Shown here in pieces: positions 7,248 to 7,922 of a stretch of 7,922 nt of DNA (position 1 is its first letter; the number at the start of each line of letters is the position of its first letter). Position numbers and translations under genes: made by a program. Location of the stretch: assembly GCA_937874185.1 (NCBI GenBank), contig CALNAK010000045.1, positions 1-7,922 of the forward strand. The letters run 5' to 3'. The notes beneath the pieces are model-generated. The model was given only the letters and a program-made list of their open reading frames with translations. It had not been told where the DNA came from and made no database searches. The DNA comes from an uncultured Lactobacillus sp. GTDB lineage: Bacteria > Bacillota > Bacilli > Lactobacillales > Lactobacillaceae.

Positions 7248-7335
7248 TCATGAGGGAGATTAATTAGGATTTTAATGTATAACATGACTATTTCAATGTT
7301 TTGCAAGCAAATAATAAGTATTATGAAGACCTAAA
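7248..7335 (+). other. Short spacer with displaced ribosome site and possible 19-codon leader frame
   Basis: GAGGGAG at 7252-7258 looks like a strong ribosome binding site, but no ATG, GTG or TTG follows at normal distance. The first ATG, at 7275, opens only 19 codons (MYNMTISMFCKQIISIMKT) and stops at 7332-7334, one base before the next gene's ATG. AGGA at 7266-7269 could serve this frame. It may couple translation to the downstream sortase, or be a decayed start region. No hairpin terminator is seen here. Confidence 0.2.
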
Positions 7336-7922
7336 ATGAAGAAGATCACAAGCTATGTATTCATAATTTTATTGATCACTTTAGGAAGTATCTTAATATT
7401 TAATACACAGATTACTAATTGGGTTATTGATTTCTTAAGTAACAGAGCTTACCAAACTAAAATTACCAGTTCAAATCAAGATACAACAACTTTTAATTAT
7501 AAATCCGTTAAACCCGTTAGTAGTTATTCAGTAGCTATGCAGGCACTCAAGCCCCATTCTGATGGATTGATTGCTAAAATTAATATTCCAGCTGTCGATA
7601 TAAAATTACCAATCTTCTATGGTCTAAGTAATAGAAACTTAATTCGGGGAGTTGGCACCATGAAACGTCATCAAAAATTAGGAAAGGGAAATTATGCTAT
7701 TGCTGGTCACTATATGACCAGTTCCGGGGTTTTATTTTCGCCACTAGCTAATGTACATTTTGGTGAAAAGATATATCTGATTAATAGACATTATCAATAT
7801 ATCTATAGGATAACCGGAAAATCAATAATTCATAACTACCAAATTGGGGTTATTAAAAATATTCCTCAGGCAAATTACAAGTTTAATCCGAACAAGCCCG
7901 GAATCTTTCAATGGCAGTCTGT
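7336..7922 (+). CDS. Class A-like sortase, N-terminal part, cut by the window edge
   Basis: The first 195 codons of a second sortase, running off the right edge. It has an N-terminal signal anchor (about 5-27), a polar linker, then the sortase barrel beginning with IAKINIPAVDIKLPIFYG. The catalytic His is His125 in AIAGHYM, and it is followed by GVLFSPLANV, the pattern of class A (SrtA-type) sortases; there is no DPx lid. The catalytic Cys and Arg would lie beyond the edge. The start is fixed by an in-frame TGA at 7324-7326; the ribosome site is weak (GAAG, 7325-7328). The gene lies 88 bases after srtC with no terminator between, so it is probably co-transcribed. Its likely role is attaching finished pili or other LPxTG proteins to the wall. 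Whether it is the cell's housekeeping sortase or a pilus-dedicated copy cannot be decided. Confidence 0.85.
   Translation, partial: MKKITSYVFIILLITLGSILIFNTQITNWVIDFLSNRAYQTKITSSNQDTTTFNYKSVKPVSSYSVAMQALKPHSDGLIAKINIPAVDIKLPIFYGLSNRNLIRGVGTMKRHQKLGKGNYAIAGHYMTSSGVLFSPLANVHFGEKIYLINRHYQYIYRITGKSIIHNYQIGVIKNIPQANYKFNPNKPGIFQWQS

Overview
The window is AT-rich and carries a complete LPXTG pilus operon on the + strand of a low-GC Gram-positive bacterium, most probably a member of the Lactobacillaceae. The evidence is the gene order (tip pilin, basal pilin, major pilin, class C sortase, as in the spaCBA-srtC cluster of Lacticaseibacillus rhamnosus), strong AGGAGG-type ribosome binding sites and LPxTG sorting signals. 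The species cannot be named from the sequence.

Layout. Positions 18-303 on the minus strand hold a short ComK-like reading frame with an excellent ribosome binding site. It is split by a frame break exactly at a (TA)6 repeat, so it is either a decayed gene or a slippage-switchable one. Positions 304-503 form an AT-rich divergent intergenic region with a strong palindrome that also fits the ComK-type AAAA-N5-TTTT box. Then follow, head to tail: a 904-residue vWA tip adhesin (504-3218), a 425-residue basal pilin (3221-4498), a 507-residue major pilin (4488-6011), a strong hairpin (6028-6072), a 379-residue class C sortase (6108-7247) and the first 195 codons of a class A-like sortase (7336 to the window edge).

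How the genes work together. The three pilins are exported by signal peptides and held at the membrane by their LPxTG, hydrophobic and basic tails. The class C sortase would polymerise the major pilin through the Lys of its YPKN motif, with the vWA protein at the tip. The basal pilin ends the shaft and is passed to a cell-wall-anchoring sortase, perhaps the one at the right edge. The hairpin after the major pilin gene could keep sortase transcript below pilin transcript.

The least ordinary points are four. The class C sortase carries an extra SpaA-like beta domain after its second membrane segment, with the crosslinking Lys position apparently changed to Arg. The tip vWA domain contains a 12-bp tandem repeat encoding Gly-Asp-His-Trp units. 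The divergent ComK-like frame is interrupted at a TA microsatellite. The basal pilin has just two cysteines, which flank a SpaA domain.
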